A stretch of 64,000 nt of DNA from SMWN01 sp965221455 (GTDB lineage: Bacteria > Pseudomonadota > Gammaproteobacteria > Eutrophobiales > Eutrophobiaceae), in contig OZ244890.1 in assembly GCA_965221455.1 (NCBI GenBank), forward strand, positions 1,364,001 to 1,428,000. The letters run 5' to 3'. The position numbers were made by a program, and so were the translations under genes. The notes under the pieces are model-generated. The model saw only the letters and a program-made list of their open reading frames with translations, was not told the DNA's origin and did not search any database. Positions 27,842 to 36,826 of this stretch are shown here, piece after piece (positions within the stretch are counted from its first letter, which is position 1; every line of letters starts with the position of its first letter).

Positions 27842-28132
27842 ATGTATGCTTCACCTAAAAAAATATTTGTGATGACACTAATGGTTTTTTCTTTCCAGGT
27901 CTCGGCTGCGGAACCGTTGCGTATACATGACCAGGGTGCGGATGGCGATGATCGTATATTCGTGGTCAATTGTCCGAATGGAGACAGGTCAAGTGTCGTT
28001 GTTACGTACACATCAGAACCCACGTTCGGGGTCGCCAGGGTCTGCGCACGCCCCGCTTATGGCGAAGCAAGCTGTCGCAACGGCTTTTGGGATATTGACG
28101 AAGCTGCAGCACTAAGTTGCAGAGGCAGGTAA
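27842..28132 (+). CDS. Small exported protein inside the pilus cluster
   Basis: A 96-residue protein with a signal peptide (KKIFVMTLMVFSFQVSA, cleavage before AEPLR) and a mature part of about 74 residues with four cysteines (in VVNCPNG, ARVCARPA, EASCRNG and ALSCRGR). CPGD-like NCPNGD and the spacing suggest two disulfides. I do not recognise a family. It is preceded by a clear GGAG (CCCGGAGAT, about 8 bases before ATG) and lies 9 bases before pilY1, so it is probably co-expressed with the pilus genes and may act in the periplasm or on the pilus tip. Confidence 0.7.
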   Translation: MYASPKKIFVMTLMVFSFQVSAAEPLRIHDQGADGDDRIFVVNCPNGDRSSVVVTYTSEPTFGVARVCARPAYGEASCRNGFWDIDEAAALSCRGR

Positions 28133-28141
28133 CGATAGGGA

Positions 28142-31100
28142 ATGAAAACTCAGTCTTACATTGACAAAAGAATGATTGGATTAAAAGAGATGATTATTAT
28201 GTTTAAATCACGAAATAAGCGATTCATACCAGGTTGTTTGGCATTCGCGCTGGTGCTTGCATCAGGCCCGGCATATTCTCAAGACACTGAAATATACTTC
28301 AATTCCGTGAACTCTGCTGCAATTAAACCGAATGTACTGTTTATCCTCGATTCATCCGGCAGTCTGAACAATACGGCGACCGGTACCGGCAGAAGCCGAC
28401 TCGCCATATTGAAAGAGGCCATGAACATAATCGTGACTAGTGCTGAAGATATCAATCTCGGTCTCATGCGATTCAACGGCAGAGAAGGCGGTTCCATAAT
28501 TTTTCCCGTCTCGCCGATTGATAGCGTTGTCTCTGATGTAGTGTCTGAAATAGAGCCGACCTTCACCTACTCACAAATTTTAGGTTCCAATGATGGCGTG
28601 CAAAGAACCACGGATAATAGCGTTTCATTATCCGAAGGGATTTTAACCGTCGGCAACATACCTGCGGTTGATCCTACCGGTTCAATTGATGTTCGCGTGA
28701 GTGACATTTCAGACTCGGTTTCAGAGGACGTACGGACCACTGACGATACTGAACTCATACTCCTCGCAAACAGCGGCTTTTCCACTGTCGGTGTTCGCTT
28801 TAATAGCGTTGATATTCCGCAGGGCGCAACGATAACGTCGGCAACGCTCGAATTAACCAGCCAATCAGACCAGAGTGGCCCTAATGCTGACTTCGACATT
28901 ATCGGTCATGATGTCGACCAGTCCATTGGTTTTGAACTAGGTTCTAGCGCCGATCTCGCCAGCCGGTCTTTCAGCGCCGGGACTACGGCGGTGGTGGGGT
29001 GGAATAATCATGATGATAGTCCTGTTAATGGTACGGATGTCTCTCCCTCCATCGTGTCTATTATTCAGGAAATTATCAACCGACCGGGTTGGTTCCGAGG
29101 TAATGCTCTGTCTCTTATCCTGAGATCAAGCAATCAGGAACGACGCTGGCATAGTTTCGCAGAAGATGGCCAAAATAATCCCGACAGATTACCCAGACTC
29201 CAGGTCGCTTATACAGCCACACCTGCAGCGGCGATCCCGACTCGGGTCGCTATCCATTTTCCAACGGTGAGAGTGCCACAAGGAGCGACTGTCACCGATG
29301 CGCGTTTGATTTTTACCGCCGGAGCAAATGCAGGCGGTCCGGCCTCCTGGAGCATTGATGCCGAAAATATTGATGACTCTCCCGCACTGACTAACAGCAC
29401 CGGTGATATCGGCGGCAGAACATTAACGGGTAACCCGGTGGCGGTGACGAGTAACCCGGTGAATACGCCTGGTCAGATCCCCGATCCTTTTAATGTGAAC
29501 GATAATTTTTTCTCTCCCGATTTAAGCAGTGTGATGCAAACGGTCGTCAACCGAAGTGGTTGGTGTGGCAGTAATGGCATGACTTTCGTCATTAGCGGTA
29601 CGGGCACCCGTCATTTGTATAGTTACGATTCCAGTGCGCAGTTTGCACCCAGACTTCAAGTGAACTATTCCGGAGCGCAGGGTTGTACGAGAGGTACTGA
29701 AACAGCCCAGATTGCGTCCGGTTCGGACGATACGGAAGGCTCATACACGATCGGGGGTCTGCTTCAACTTTTTCCTTCTGCCGACGATGTCGGCCTGCGT
29801 TTCCAGAATATTGATGTCCCCAGGGGGGCCACCATAATGAATGCAACGCTTTCATTTTCTGCCAGATTGCGTAGTAATTCAACTGCAAATAGTGCCTTCA
29901 GCATTAGAGGCGAACTCTCTCCAGATCCGGCTGTCTTTGGCAACATAATTGGTCGTACACTTACCAGTGCTTCCGTCGCATGGAATACAACACGATGGTT
30001 GAATAACAGGATATATACCTCCTCCGACCTGGCGGCAATTGTGCAGGAGATAGTCAACCAGAATGGTTGGAACTCCGGGAATTCCATGGTCTTCGCGGTT
30101 GACACGACCGCCGGAGTCCAGTTCGCTATTAGTTATGACAATAACTCGTTCCTTGCGCCTCGATTATCGATTACCTATGAAAGTGGTGGTTCAGTTGCTA
30201 TACCGCGCAAGATTGTCCGTGATCGTGTACTTGAATTGGTCGATGCATTACCGGCATCGGACTTTACCCCGATTACTGAGGTCTTGTATGAAGCGGCACG
30301 TTACTGGCGTGGCGAAAGAGTGGAATACGGGCTTGCTCGACGAGACACCTCAACCTTTTTTAATTCACGAACACGCATCAGCCATCCAGGCAGTTACTGT
30401 AATGAACCAACCAGTGGAGCGGTTAATTGTAATGGTGCCGATACAGCGGCGCATCCGCCCTATGGAGTGGACGCACCCGCAATGTGTACATCTAATCTGG
30501 ACAGTAGAGTTTGTTCGAGCAGAAGAATCACGGGAACTCCGAACTACGTTAGTCCCTTTAGTTCAGCTCTGACTTGCGCACAAAACTATCAGGTATTATT
30601 GACTGATGGAGATGCCAATTCCAACGATATCGCTTCGCTTATTCCAGCCGAATATCTTGCCGGTACCAACAATACGACTTGTCGTACAAGCAAATCCGAT
30701 GGTACCGCTGTTACCACCGGAGAACTGTGTGGTATTGATCTGGTTGAGTTTCTTTTTGACGAAGATCAGTCTTCAACGCTGGCGAATGATCAGACGGTGA
30801 TTACCCATACCGTAGGATTTGATACTACCGCTCCTTCGCTGACCGGTGCAGTACGGTTCCTTAGGGATGTTGCCACCGAGGGGGGGGGGCAATTTTTTGA
30901 AGGTACATCAGTTGATAGCCTGGTGACTGTATTTCAATCAATTTTGGCAGATGTGAAAGATGGCGCGACATCAATTGTGTCACCCTCATTGGCAACCAAC
31001 GCATTTAATCGTTTATTTAGTCGTGATGAAGTGTATTTCGGTTTATTTACACCGGAATTGACTGCGGCATGGGATGGCAACGTCAAAAAATATACCGTTT

Positions 31101-33196
31101 GTACCGAGGTTAATAGCCTGCCCAATTGTGATTTCGTCACTCGAATTCTGGACGCAAATGGTGTCCAGGCTGTTGATACCCAGGACAGATTTAGAACGAC
31201 CTCGCAAAGTTTCTGGTCGGATGTTGTGGATGGTATTGAGACGACAAGAGGCGGCACAGGCGGCGAGTTAACTGACTTTAATGATCGCCTTATCTATACT
31301 GAAACAACCGCTGCCGGCACGGCACCGGCATCAGGTACCGCGTTGGATGCCAATGGTTTTAACATCACATCGACAAATTGGAACCATGCCACATTAGCTG
31401 CAGTGCGCGATCTGGTCTGTCCTGTACCTTCCACTGCGACGGGTTCAGCCTGTGAGGATCGCATGTTGTTTATGCTCGGTAAAGTCATCAGACCAAGGGG
31501 TAACGATGTTAACACGACCACACGTTGGACCATCAATGATGTATTGCACAGCAGCCCGGTGACGATAACCTATGGTGGCGCGGATACTTCCACACCTCCT
31601 GACGGTATTGTCGACAGTTTTTATGACAAACTGATTTATGGCACGAATGACGGCGGTTTAAGGATGGTTAACGCCACGACCGGTAAAGAGGACTGGATGT
31701 TTGTACCTCGGTCGACCATGGCTTTACAGCAAACGATGTGGCGGGATCCCGAAGGTGCGCATACTTACGGCATTGATTCCACACCGGTTGTGATGATTAA
31801 TGATGTGGATAGTGACGGCGTTGTTGAGCCGGGAGACGGTGATACCGTCCACGCCTATTTCGGTATGCGCCGCGGTGGAAATTTTCTATATGCGCTTGAT
31901 CTCACTGCGACGGCGATTAGTTCGGCCTCCACTGTAGTTCCGAAGTTTTTGTGGAGAATAGAAGGTGGTGTGACAGGTTCGGATTTTCAGTATCTCGCGG
32001 ATACTTGGTCCGTGCCTGAACGCAGCAGGATATTAACCAACGATACTGTACAACTGGATGTACTCATATTCGGCGGCGGCTATGATACGGCCCTGGATTC
32101 CGGCTTCGGAGTGGACGCGACCAGCGGTAGTGAAAATAACGGCAATATAATTTTCGTTGTGAATCCTGCGGATGGAAGTTTGATCTTTTCGATTGGCGGT
32201 TCAAATACGAACGCTACGCTCACGGTACCTGACATGAGATACTCGTTTGCCGCCCGGCCGACGGTTGTGGATACGACAGGGGACGGCGTTGATAATCGTA
32301 TTTATATTGCGGATACCGGTGGTCAGATATGGCGGGTTGATTTGGCGGCGAACATTAACCCTGCCTTTACAGGAGCATCACGCGCTGGTGAAAGCGTGGT
32401 AGCTCGGTTGGCGGATATCGCGACCGAGAGCGGTACTTCTCCAACGCCCGTAACACTCGAAAGTGAGCGTCGTTTTTTTGAAAAACCTGAAGTCGCCGCC
32501 GTATCCGACACGATCTTTACAGAGGCGGGTAAATCGCGGTATTTCCTCGTGACTCTGGGGTCCGGAGATAGAGCGAATCCACTCGCCACGACTACACGTG
32601 ATCGTTTCTATGCATTCAGGGATTTTGAAATTGGAACGATGACTCGTGGCAGCGGTACGAATGCACACATCGCCCAGGGTTATCCACGGATATCAGGCCT
32701 CCCACTGGATGAATCTGCGATGATTGATGCTACTTTGGGTGTGTTGGATGGTAACAGTACTGCGGTTGACCAATCTTTTGGATGGTATATTGATTTTACC
32801 AGTGATGGTCATACGGGTGAAAAAGTGTTCTCATCTCCGCTCATTGTTTCCGGGAATGTATTTTTTACTACATACGAACCTACTGGCGGGACTTCCAGAG
32901 ATTTATGTTCCGCCAGTGTCGGTGGTGGGCGTTTGATCGGTGTAAATGTCACCACAGCTGCGGGTTTTGTAACGGATGACGTGGCTGGCCGCACCATCTC
33001 GGATACTTTGAGTGGTCTCGCTTCAGCAGTCATTCCGTTCTATTCTCCGGAAGGGATTTACGGTTTGGTAGGTGTTGAAGGCGGCGTATGGCAGGCGCCT
33101 CCCAGCACTGATCCCAATTGTACAGGTCCCCTCTGTGACGGGGGTCTGAAATTAGGTGATAATTTCGGTATTCTTACCTATTGGTCAGAAGAATAA
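28142..33196 (+). CDS. pilY1: Type IV pilus tip/assembly protein PilY1 with inserted repeat domains
   Basis: A 1684-residue exported protein. The signal peptide is CLAFALVLASGPAYSQ; ATG 28142 (preceded by AGGGA) or ATG 28199 may be the start. A von Willebrand A domain begins with VLFILDSSGS (MIDAS DxSxS) near residue 65 and resumes after about residue 690 with FTPITEVLYEAARYW and VLLTDGDANSND. Between these halves are three related segments (about residues 200-358, 366-510 and 520-680), each with a V-x-F-x-x-VxxPxGATxxxAxL core and a later IIQEIINRPGW-like stretch. The C-terminal PilY1 beta-propeller (about 960-1684) holds YGTNDGGLRMVNA and the calcium loop DVDSDGVVEPGDGD. PilY1 sits at the pilus tip and mediates adhesion and calcium-dependent extension. 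The size is well above the usual roughly 1000-1200 residues because of the inserted repeats. Confidence 0.93.
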   Translation: MKTQSYIDKRMIGLKEMIIMFKSRNKRFIPGCLAFALVLASGPAYSQDTEIYFNSVNSAAIKPNVLFILDSSGSLNNTATGTGRSRLAILKEAMNIIVTSAEDINLGLMRFNGREGGSIIFPVSPIDSVVSDVVSEIEPTFTYSQILGSNDGVQRTTDNSVSLSEGILTVGNIPAVDPTGSIDVRVSDISDSVSEDVRTTDDTELILLANSGFSTVGVRFNSVDIPQGATITSATLELTSQSDQSGPNADFDIIGHDVDQSIGFELGSSADLASRSFSAGTTAVVGWNNHDDSPVNGTDVSPSIVSIIQEIINRPGWFRGNALSLILRSSNQERRWHSFAEDGQNNPDRLPRLQVAYTATPAAAIPTRVAIHFPTVRVPQGATVTDARLIFTAGANAGGPASWSIDAENIDDSPALTNSTGDIGGRTLTGNPVAVTSNPVNTPGQIPDPFNVNDNFFSPDLSSVMQTVVNRSGWCGSNGMTFVISGTGTRHLYSYDSSAQFAPRLQVNYSGAQGCTRGTETAQIASGSDDTEGSYTIGGLLQLFPSADDVGLRFQNIDVPRGATIMNATLSFSARLRSNSTANSAFSIRGELSPDPAVFGNIIGRTLTSASVAWNTTRWLNNRIYTSSDLAAIVQEIVNQNGWNSGNSMVFAVDTTAGVQFAISYDNNSFLAPRLSITYESGGSVAIPRKIVRDRVLELVDALPASDFTPITEVLYEAARYWRGERVEYGLARRDTSTFFNSRTRISHPGSYCNEPTSGAVNCNGADTAAHPPYGVDAPAMCTSNLDSRVCSSRRITGTPNYVSPFSSALTCAQNYQVLLTDGDANSNDIASLIPAEYLAGTNNTTCRTSKSDGTAVTTGELCGIDLVEFLFDEDQSSTLANDQTVITHTVGFDTTAPSLTGAVRFLRDVATEGGGQFFEGTSVDSLVTVFQSILADVKDGATSIVSPSLATNAFNRLFSRDEVYFGLFTPELTAAWDGNVKKYTVCTEVNSLPNCDFVTRILDANGVQAVDTQDRFRTTSQSFWSDVVDGIETTRGGTGGELTDFNDRLIYTETTAAGTAPASGTALDANGFNITSTNWNHATLAAVRDLVCPVPSTATGSACEDRMLFMLGKVIRPRGNDVNTTTRWTINDVLHSSPVTITYGGADTSTPPDGIVDSFYDKLIYGTNDGGLRMVNATTGKEDWMFVPRSTMALQQTMWRDPEGAHTYGIDSTPVVMINDVDSDGVVEPGDGDTVHAYFGMRRGGNFLYALDLTATAISSASTVVPKFLWRIEGGVTGSDFQYLADTWSVPERSRILTNDTVQLDVLIFGGGYDTALDSGFGVDATSGSENNGNIIFVVNPADGSLIFSIGGSNTNATLTVPDMRYSFAARPTVVDTTGDGVDNRIYIADTGGQIWRVDLAANINPAFTGASRAGESVVARLADIATESGTSPTPVTLESERRFFEKPEVAAVSDTIFTEAGKSRYFLVTLGSGDRANPLATTTRDRFYAFRDFEIGTMTRGSGTNAHIAQGYPRISGLPLDESAMIDATLGVLDGNSTAVDQSFGWYIDFTSDGHTGEKVFSSPLIVSGNVFFTTYEPTGGTSRDLCSASVGGGRLIGVNVTTAAGFVTDDVAGRTISDTLSGLASAVIPFYSPEGIYGLVGVEGGVWQAPPSTDPNCTGPLCDGGLKLGDNFGILTYWSEE

Positions 33197-33324
33197 CGTT
33201 GACATGTATCTATATAGAGGCGGATCCTTACCTGGCTGGTTTCTACGCAGGTTTTCGGCATGTTGTGTGCTGCTGCGGTTCGCTGATTACTTCTTTGTGT
33301 AATTGATATCCTGACAGGTGGAAT

Positions 33325-33762
33325 ATGATGCGTAGGTCTATATTTTCAAATGTAACAAGAGAGTCACATAGCACGGGCTTTACTCTGATTGAGCTTATGC
33401 TGGTTGTCGCGATTATCGGGATTCTCGCCGCTATTGCGTTACCGTCATATCAACGATACGTTGATAGGGCAAAACGCACGGAAGGGCAAGCAGCACTTCA
33501 GGAAGTGGCGGCGCGACTGGAACGATATTACTCTGATAATAATCGTTTCGCCAAAGCTGCCAACACTATCCCGGCTGAAGCTAACGCGATAACCAAAACG
33601 GAAAATGGTTATTACAAGATATCTATTTTAACAGGCGCTCCGTATCAGAGATATACTCTTATTGCAGCACCAACATTTTCAGATCCACTCTGTGGAAGTC
33701 TAATGCTTAAAAACACTGGAGCAAAGGGAGTATCTCCTGGAACTCTGGCTGATTGTTGGTAA
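33325..33762 (+). CDS. pilE: Type IV minor pilin PilE
   Basis: A 145-residue pilin. The leader ends SHSTG, followed by FTLIELMLVVAIIGILAAIALPSYQRYV. RAKRTEGQAALQEVAARLERYYSDNNRF is the PilE/minor-pilin pattern, and there is a C-terminal cysteine pair (DPLCGSL and LADCW). Gene order after pilY1 supports PilE as a minor pilin rather than the major subunit. A ribosome site (AGGTGGAA) precedes the ATG. It is separated from pilY1 by 128 bases, so it may have its own promoter as well. Confidence 0.9.
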   Translation: MMRRSIFSNVTRESHSTGFTLIELMLVVAIIGILAAIALPSYQRYVDRAKRTEGQAALQEVAARLERYYSDNNRFAKAANTIPAEANAITKTENGYYKISILTGAPYQRYTLIAAPTFSDPLCGSLMLKNTGAKGVSPGTLADCW

Positions 33763-33796
33763 CCCTGATACAAGTTGTAAGTCGTTTAATATTTTA

Positions 33797-34534
33797 ATGT
33801 CAAGAACGATTTGTCTGATTATTACATTAACGTGTTTGGTCATATCTCCTTTTAGTCTTGCTTTTGCTGGCGCGAGCCGAATTGATGATACCGACGCGAA
33901 TACGTCGTCAAACGATACTCTAAAGTTATCGTACCAGGATATTTATCAGCTCATTTACACTGGCAGGGCGAGATTAAGCCAGGTACAGTGGGCACTCGGT
34001 TCAGGTAACACCACGCAATTAATCAATGTTATGCATGCGCTTTATGCAATGCGCGGCCACAGTGGTGTCTATAGGATGCTCTACAGGATGTGGCGACTTG
34101 CGATGGATGATGATCCCGATATTAACTGGACACTGATTAAACAGGCACCTGTGCGCATTGCATTGGCGAGTACAATCAACAGAATTGATATTCTTGAAAG
34201 TAGAGATTTACGGGACTATATTCGTTCATTTAAATACGATGATCTTGACGTTAATCGCGGACAAACCCTGGCGGCGCTTGGGTTGAATGGCGACCCGGTG
34301 GATATTCCATATCTGCAGGAAACAGCGGATAGTGATAATGTTTACTTGACCCAGATTGCTGTGGCGGCGCTGGGGTTTATGAGTAATTCAGGGGCCAGGG
34401 ATGCGTTAACCACACTTGCCAGGAAACATTACAAGACACCAAGAGGTGATTTAATACTGGGTGTTCTGGAAAGAGTTTACAATGTTGTCGCCACCACGGA
34501 ATCCGGGATCGATATTCAACAAAACAATCACTAG
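33797..34534 (+). CDS. Exported HEAT-repeat-like protein of unknown function
   Basis: A 245-residue protein with a signal peptide (LIITLTCLVISPFSLAFAGA) and an all-helical body. The C-terminal half reads as HEAT-like repeats (RGQTLAALGLNGDPVDIPYLQETADSD, then VAALGFMSNSGARDALTTLARK). It starts 34 bases after pilE, so it may belong to the pilus transcript, but no pilus protein family was recognised. Its end overlaps the convergent DUF4124 gene by 4 bases. HEAT-like proteins usually bind other proteins; nothing more specific can be said. Confidence 0.65.
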   Translation: MSRTICLIITLTCLVISPFSLAFAGASRIDDTDANTSSNDTLKLSYQDIYQLIYTGRARLSQVQWALGSGNTTQLINVMHALYAMRGHSGVYRMLYRMWRLAMDDDPDINWTLIKQAPVRIALASTINRIDILESRDLRDYIRSFKYDDLDVNRGQTLAALGLNGDPVDIPYLQETADSDNVYLTQIAVAALGFMSNSGARDALTTLARKHYKTPRGDLILGVLERVYNVVATTESGIDIQQNNH

Positions 34535-34989
34535 CCCCCGGCCTGGTTGCATTGTTCGCTAATATCCCGCTGCGTTTGTTTAATCTCTTCCTGCCTTTCT
34601 TCTTCTCCCATGCGAACAATGTTGCCTTCCGCATCACGTTTGTTCGCTCTCGGCCTTGTGGTGAGTTTCGTCAGGCGTTGATTTAATTGTTGGCATTTCT
34701 CTTGCTGTTGAATTGCATCGGCTTTTTCTTTTTCTTTTTCTTTTTTGCCGGTCAATCTTGCTTCTCTTCGTGCGTCCAGAAATTCTATCTGTTCTTGAAG
34801 TTTATTTCCGGCGTCCGTCGTGTCGACGGATTGAGTCGGGGTGATCTCTTCAACGGTCTGATTGGAGAGGGGGGGTGATTCCGAGTAGTGTATATTGCCG
34901 TCATCGTCCGTCCATTTGTATATCTCGGCAAATGAAACAGAAGAAAAGAAAAGCATAATAAAAACGATTTTGGCAATTAAATCACACAT
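34531..34989 (-). CDS. DUF4124-domain exported protein with charged coiled-coil tail
   Basis: A 152-residue protein. The signal peptide (IAKIVFIMLFFSSVSFA) is followed by the DUF4124 motif EIYKWTDDDGNIHYSESPP, then a long charged helical segment rich in Glu, Lys and Gln (EQIEFLDARREARLTGKKEKE and following). DUF4124 occurs in many gammaproteobacterial periplasmic proteins and is of unknown role. It is convergent with the HEAT-like gene and divergent from the glutaredoxin-like gene. Confidence 0.8.
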   Translation of the reverse strand: MCDLIAKIVFIMLFFSSVSFAEIYKWTDDDGNIHYSESPPLSNQTVEEITPTQSVDTTDAGNKLQEQIEFLDARREARLTGKKEKEKEKADAIQQQEKCQQLNQRLTKLTTRPRANKRDAEGNIVRMGEEERQEEIKQTQRDISEQCNQAGG

Positions 34990-35133
34990 TTTTATTTAAT
35001 CCGTTGCTGCATTAACGTGTATAATATCCGCATATTGTTCTGCATTATAGTACGTAATTTATTGATTTAAAATATGATTTACTTGAAAATTCGATTTTTC
35101 CTTCAAGTCATGGTTTTAACTTAGGAGAGCCTC

Positions 35134-35661
35134 GTGAACAGAATGGGTTTATTTATCATACCGATAACCATCATTATGTGTGTTAGTGCGCAGCCTGTGG
35201 CGGCAGTCAAGATTGTTGAATGTGAGGATGAACAGGGTAATAAGAGCTTTTCTAAAACCTGTCCTCCTGGATACTCAGTGGTAGGCGAAAAGAAAATATC
35301 CACAGGAACCGGAGAGGCCAGGCAAGTGGATGCCAGGGATATTACCGCCACTATTTATTTAGTACCCGAGTGCGCCGCTTGTGATGAAGCTAAAGAATTC
35401 TTGAATGTATTGGGTGTTAATCTCAACGTGATCAATATCGCGGATGACATAAAATATCAGAATACAGTGAAAGAACTCGCCGGCGAGCTTCGAGTACCTG
35501 TCACTGTTATCGGTGATAAAGTCATTCCGGGATATAGTCGCGATAAATTCGAAAGTGCAGTAAAGGCCGCCGGATTGAAGCAGGAGGAAGGCGATACGCC
35601 CGCAGATGATGATTCAGGAACCGTTGATAATGAGAGAATTCAAGAAAGAACCAACTCTTGA
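35134..35661 (+). CDS. Exported DUF4124-like / glutaredoxin fusion protein
   Basis: A 175-residue protein. The signal peptide (PITIIMCVSAQPVAA) precedes a short DUF4124-like region (KIVECEDEQGNKSFSKTCPPGY) and then a glutaredoxin-type thioredoxin fold. The redox motif is CAAC in VPECAACDEAKEFL, and VPVTVIGDKVIPGYS carries the cis-proline and the substrate loop. A GGAG (TTAGGAGAG) precedes the GTG/ATG start region. A periplasmic thiol-disulfide role is inferred from fold and signal; the partner is unknown. Confidence 0.82.
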   Translation: MNRMGLFIIPITIIMCVSAQPVAAVKIVECEDEQGNKSFSKTCPPGYSVVGEKKISTGTGEARQVDARDITATIYLVPECAACDEAKEFLNVLGVNLNVINIADDIKYQNTVKELAGELRVPVTVIGDKVIPGYSRDKFESAVKAAGLKQEEGDTPADDDSGTVDNERIQERTNS

Positions 35662-35771
35662 TTCGTATTATTTTCACGACTGCTTACAGAGAAATTTCCG
35701 CTTTTCCCTAACATTTTTCAGACTATAGGACTCAATTCTTTTAAGTGCCGGGAATCTATAAGGAGAATGGT

Positions 35772-36728
35772 CTAAAGTTGTGCCTGTTCAATCCTGGCAA
35801 GTTCTTTCGGTAGGGAAAATACGACTTTCTCGATTTTTCCAGGCGCCTCTTCAACTTTCTCTGCACCCCACTCTTGCAATTGGTTAATCACTGCTTCTAC
35901 CAATACTTCCGGTGCTGATGCGCCTGCTGTCACACCAACACACTTTTTGTTATCTAACCATTCTCTTTTAATTTCAGCAGCACTATCAATCAGATAAGAG
36001 GGTACACCGACTTTCTCCGAAATTTCCATTAAACGGGTCGAGTTGGAACTGTTGGTTGAGCCAACCACCAGTATTAAATCGCATGTCTCGCTCAGTTTTT
36101 TTACTGCGTCCTGTCGGTTCTGGGTTGCATAGCAAATATCTTCTTTTTGTGGCCCCGTGATATTGGGAAAACGTTCACGCAAAGCATCTATTATTTCCGC
36201 CGTATCATCCATGGATAGCGTTGTTTGCGTGACAAACGCAAGATAGTCGGGATTTTTTACTTGCAGATCCCATGCATTTTCCACGGATTCAACCAAATAC
36301 ATTCCGCCCGAATTATTTCTGGATTGATATTGTCCAAGCGTACCTTCGACTTCGGGATGCCCTTCATGGCCGATTAAAATACATTCCCGTTCTTCGTCCT
36401 GATAACGACCCACTTCCATATGTACTTTTGTCACCAAAGGACAGATAGCATCATAAACGCGCAGTTTTCTGCGTGCTGCTTCTTCACGCACCAGTTTGGC
36501 GACACCATGCGCGCTGAAAATCACGGTCGCATCATCAGGAACTTCGTCCAGCTCCTCAACAAAAACAGCGCCTTTATTTCGCAACTTATCGACAACATAT
36601 TTGTTATGTACAACTTCATGTCGCACATAAACAGGGGCGCCAAATAGCTCCAGTGCCCTTTCAACGATCTCAATCGCCCGGTCCACTCCGGCACAAAAAC
36701 CTCTTGGATTAGCCATTACTATTTTCAT
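35772..36728 (-). CDS. ispH: 4-hydroxy-3-methylbut-2-enyl diphosphate reductase
   Basis: Last step of the MEP isoprenoid pathway, an iron-sulfur enzyme giving IPP and DMAPP, which feed ispB and squalene synthase in this window. The start is ATG 36728 (MKIVMANPRGFCAGVDRAI), preceded by GGGAAAA; a longer frame reaches 36791. The three cluster cysteines are in GFCAGV, YDAICPLVTKVH and SETCDLILVVGSTNSSNS; the VMANPRGFCAG and AGASAPE segments are diagnostic. About 318 residues, a normal length. It is the last gene of the murJ-ribF-ileS-lspA-ispH run; an FKBP-type isomerase often found before ispH is absent. Confidence 0.96.
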   Translation of the reverse strand: MKIVMANPRGFCAGVDRAIEIVERALELFGAPVYVRHEVVHNKYVVDKLRNKGAVFVEELDEVPDDATVIFSAHGVAKLVREEAARRKLRVYDAICPLVTKVHMEVGRYQDEERECILIGHEGHPEVEGTLGQYQSRNNSGGMYLVESVENAWDLQVKNPDYLAFVTQTTLSMDDTAEIIDALRERFPNITGPQKEDICYATQNRQDAVKKLSETCDLILVVGSTNSSNSTRLMEISEKVGVPSYLIDSAAEIKREWLDNKKCVGVTAGASAPEVLVEAVINQLQEWGAEKVEEAPGKIEKVVFSLPKELARIEQAQL

Positions 36729-36826
36729 TAATATTTTCCCGATGCTGGATCCTGTTATGTTTGTTGGGCAAACTACGTCGCTTTTCAGCATGTGTCAATC
36801 AGCATATCCCAATCACTTCTGTCGCA

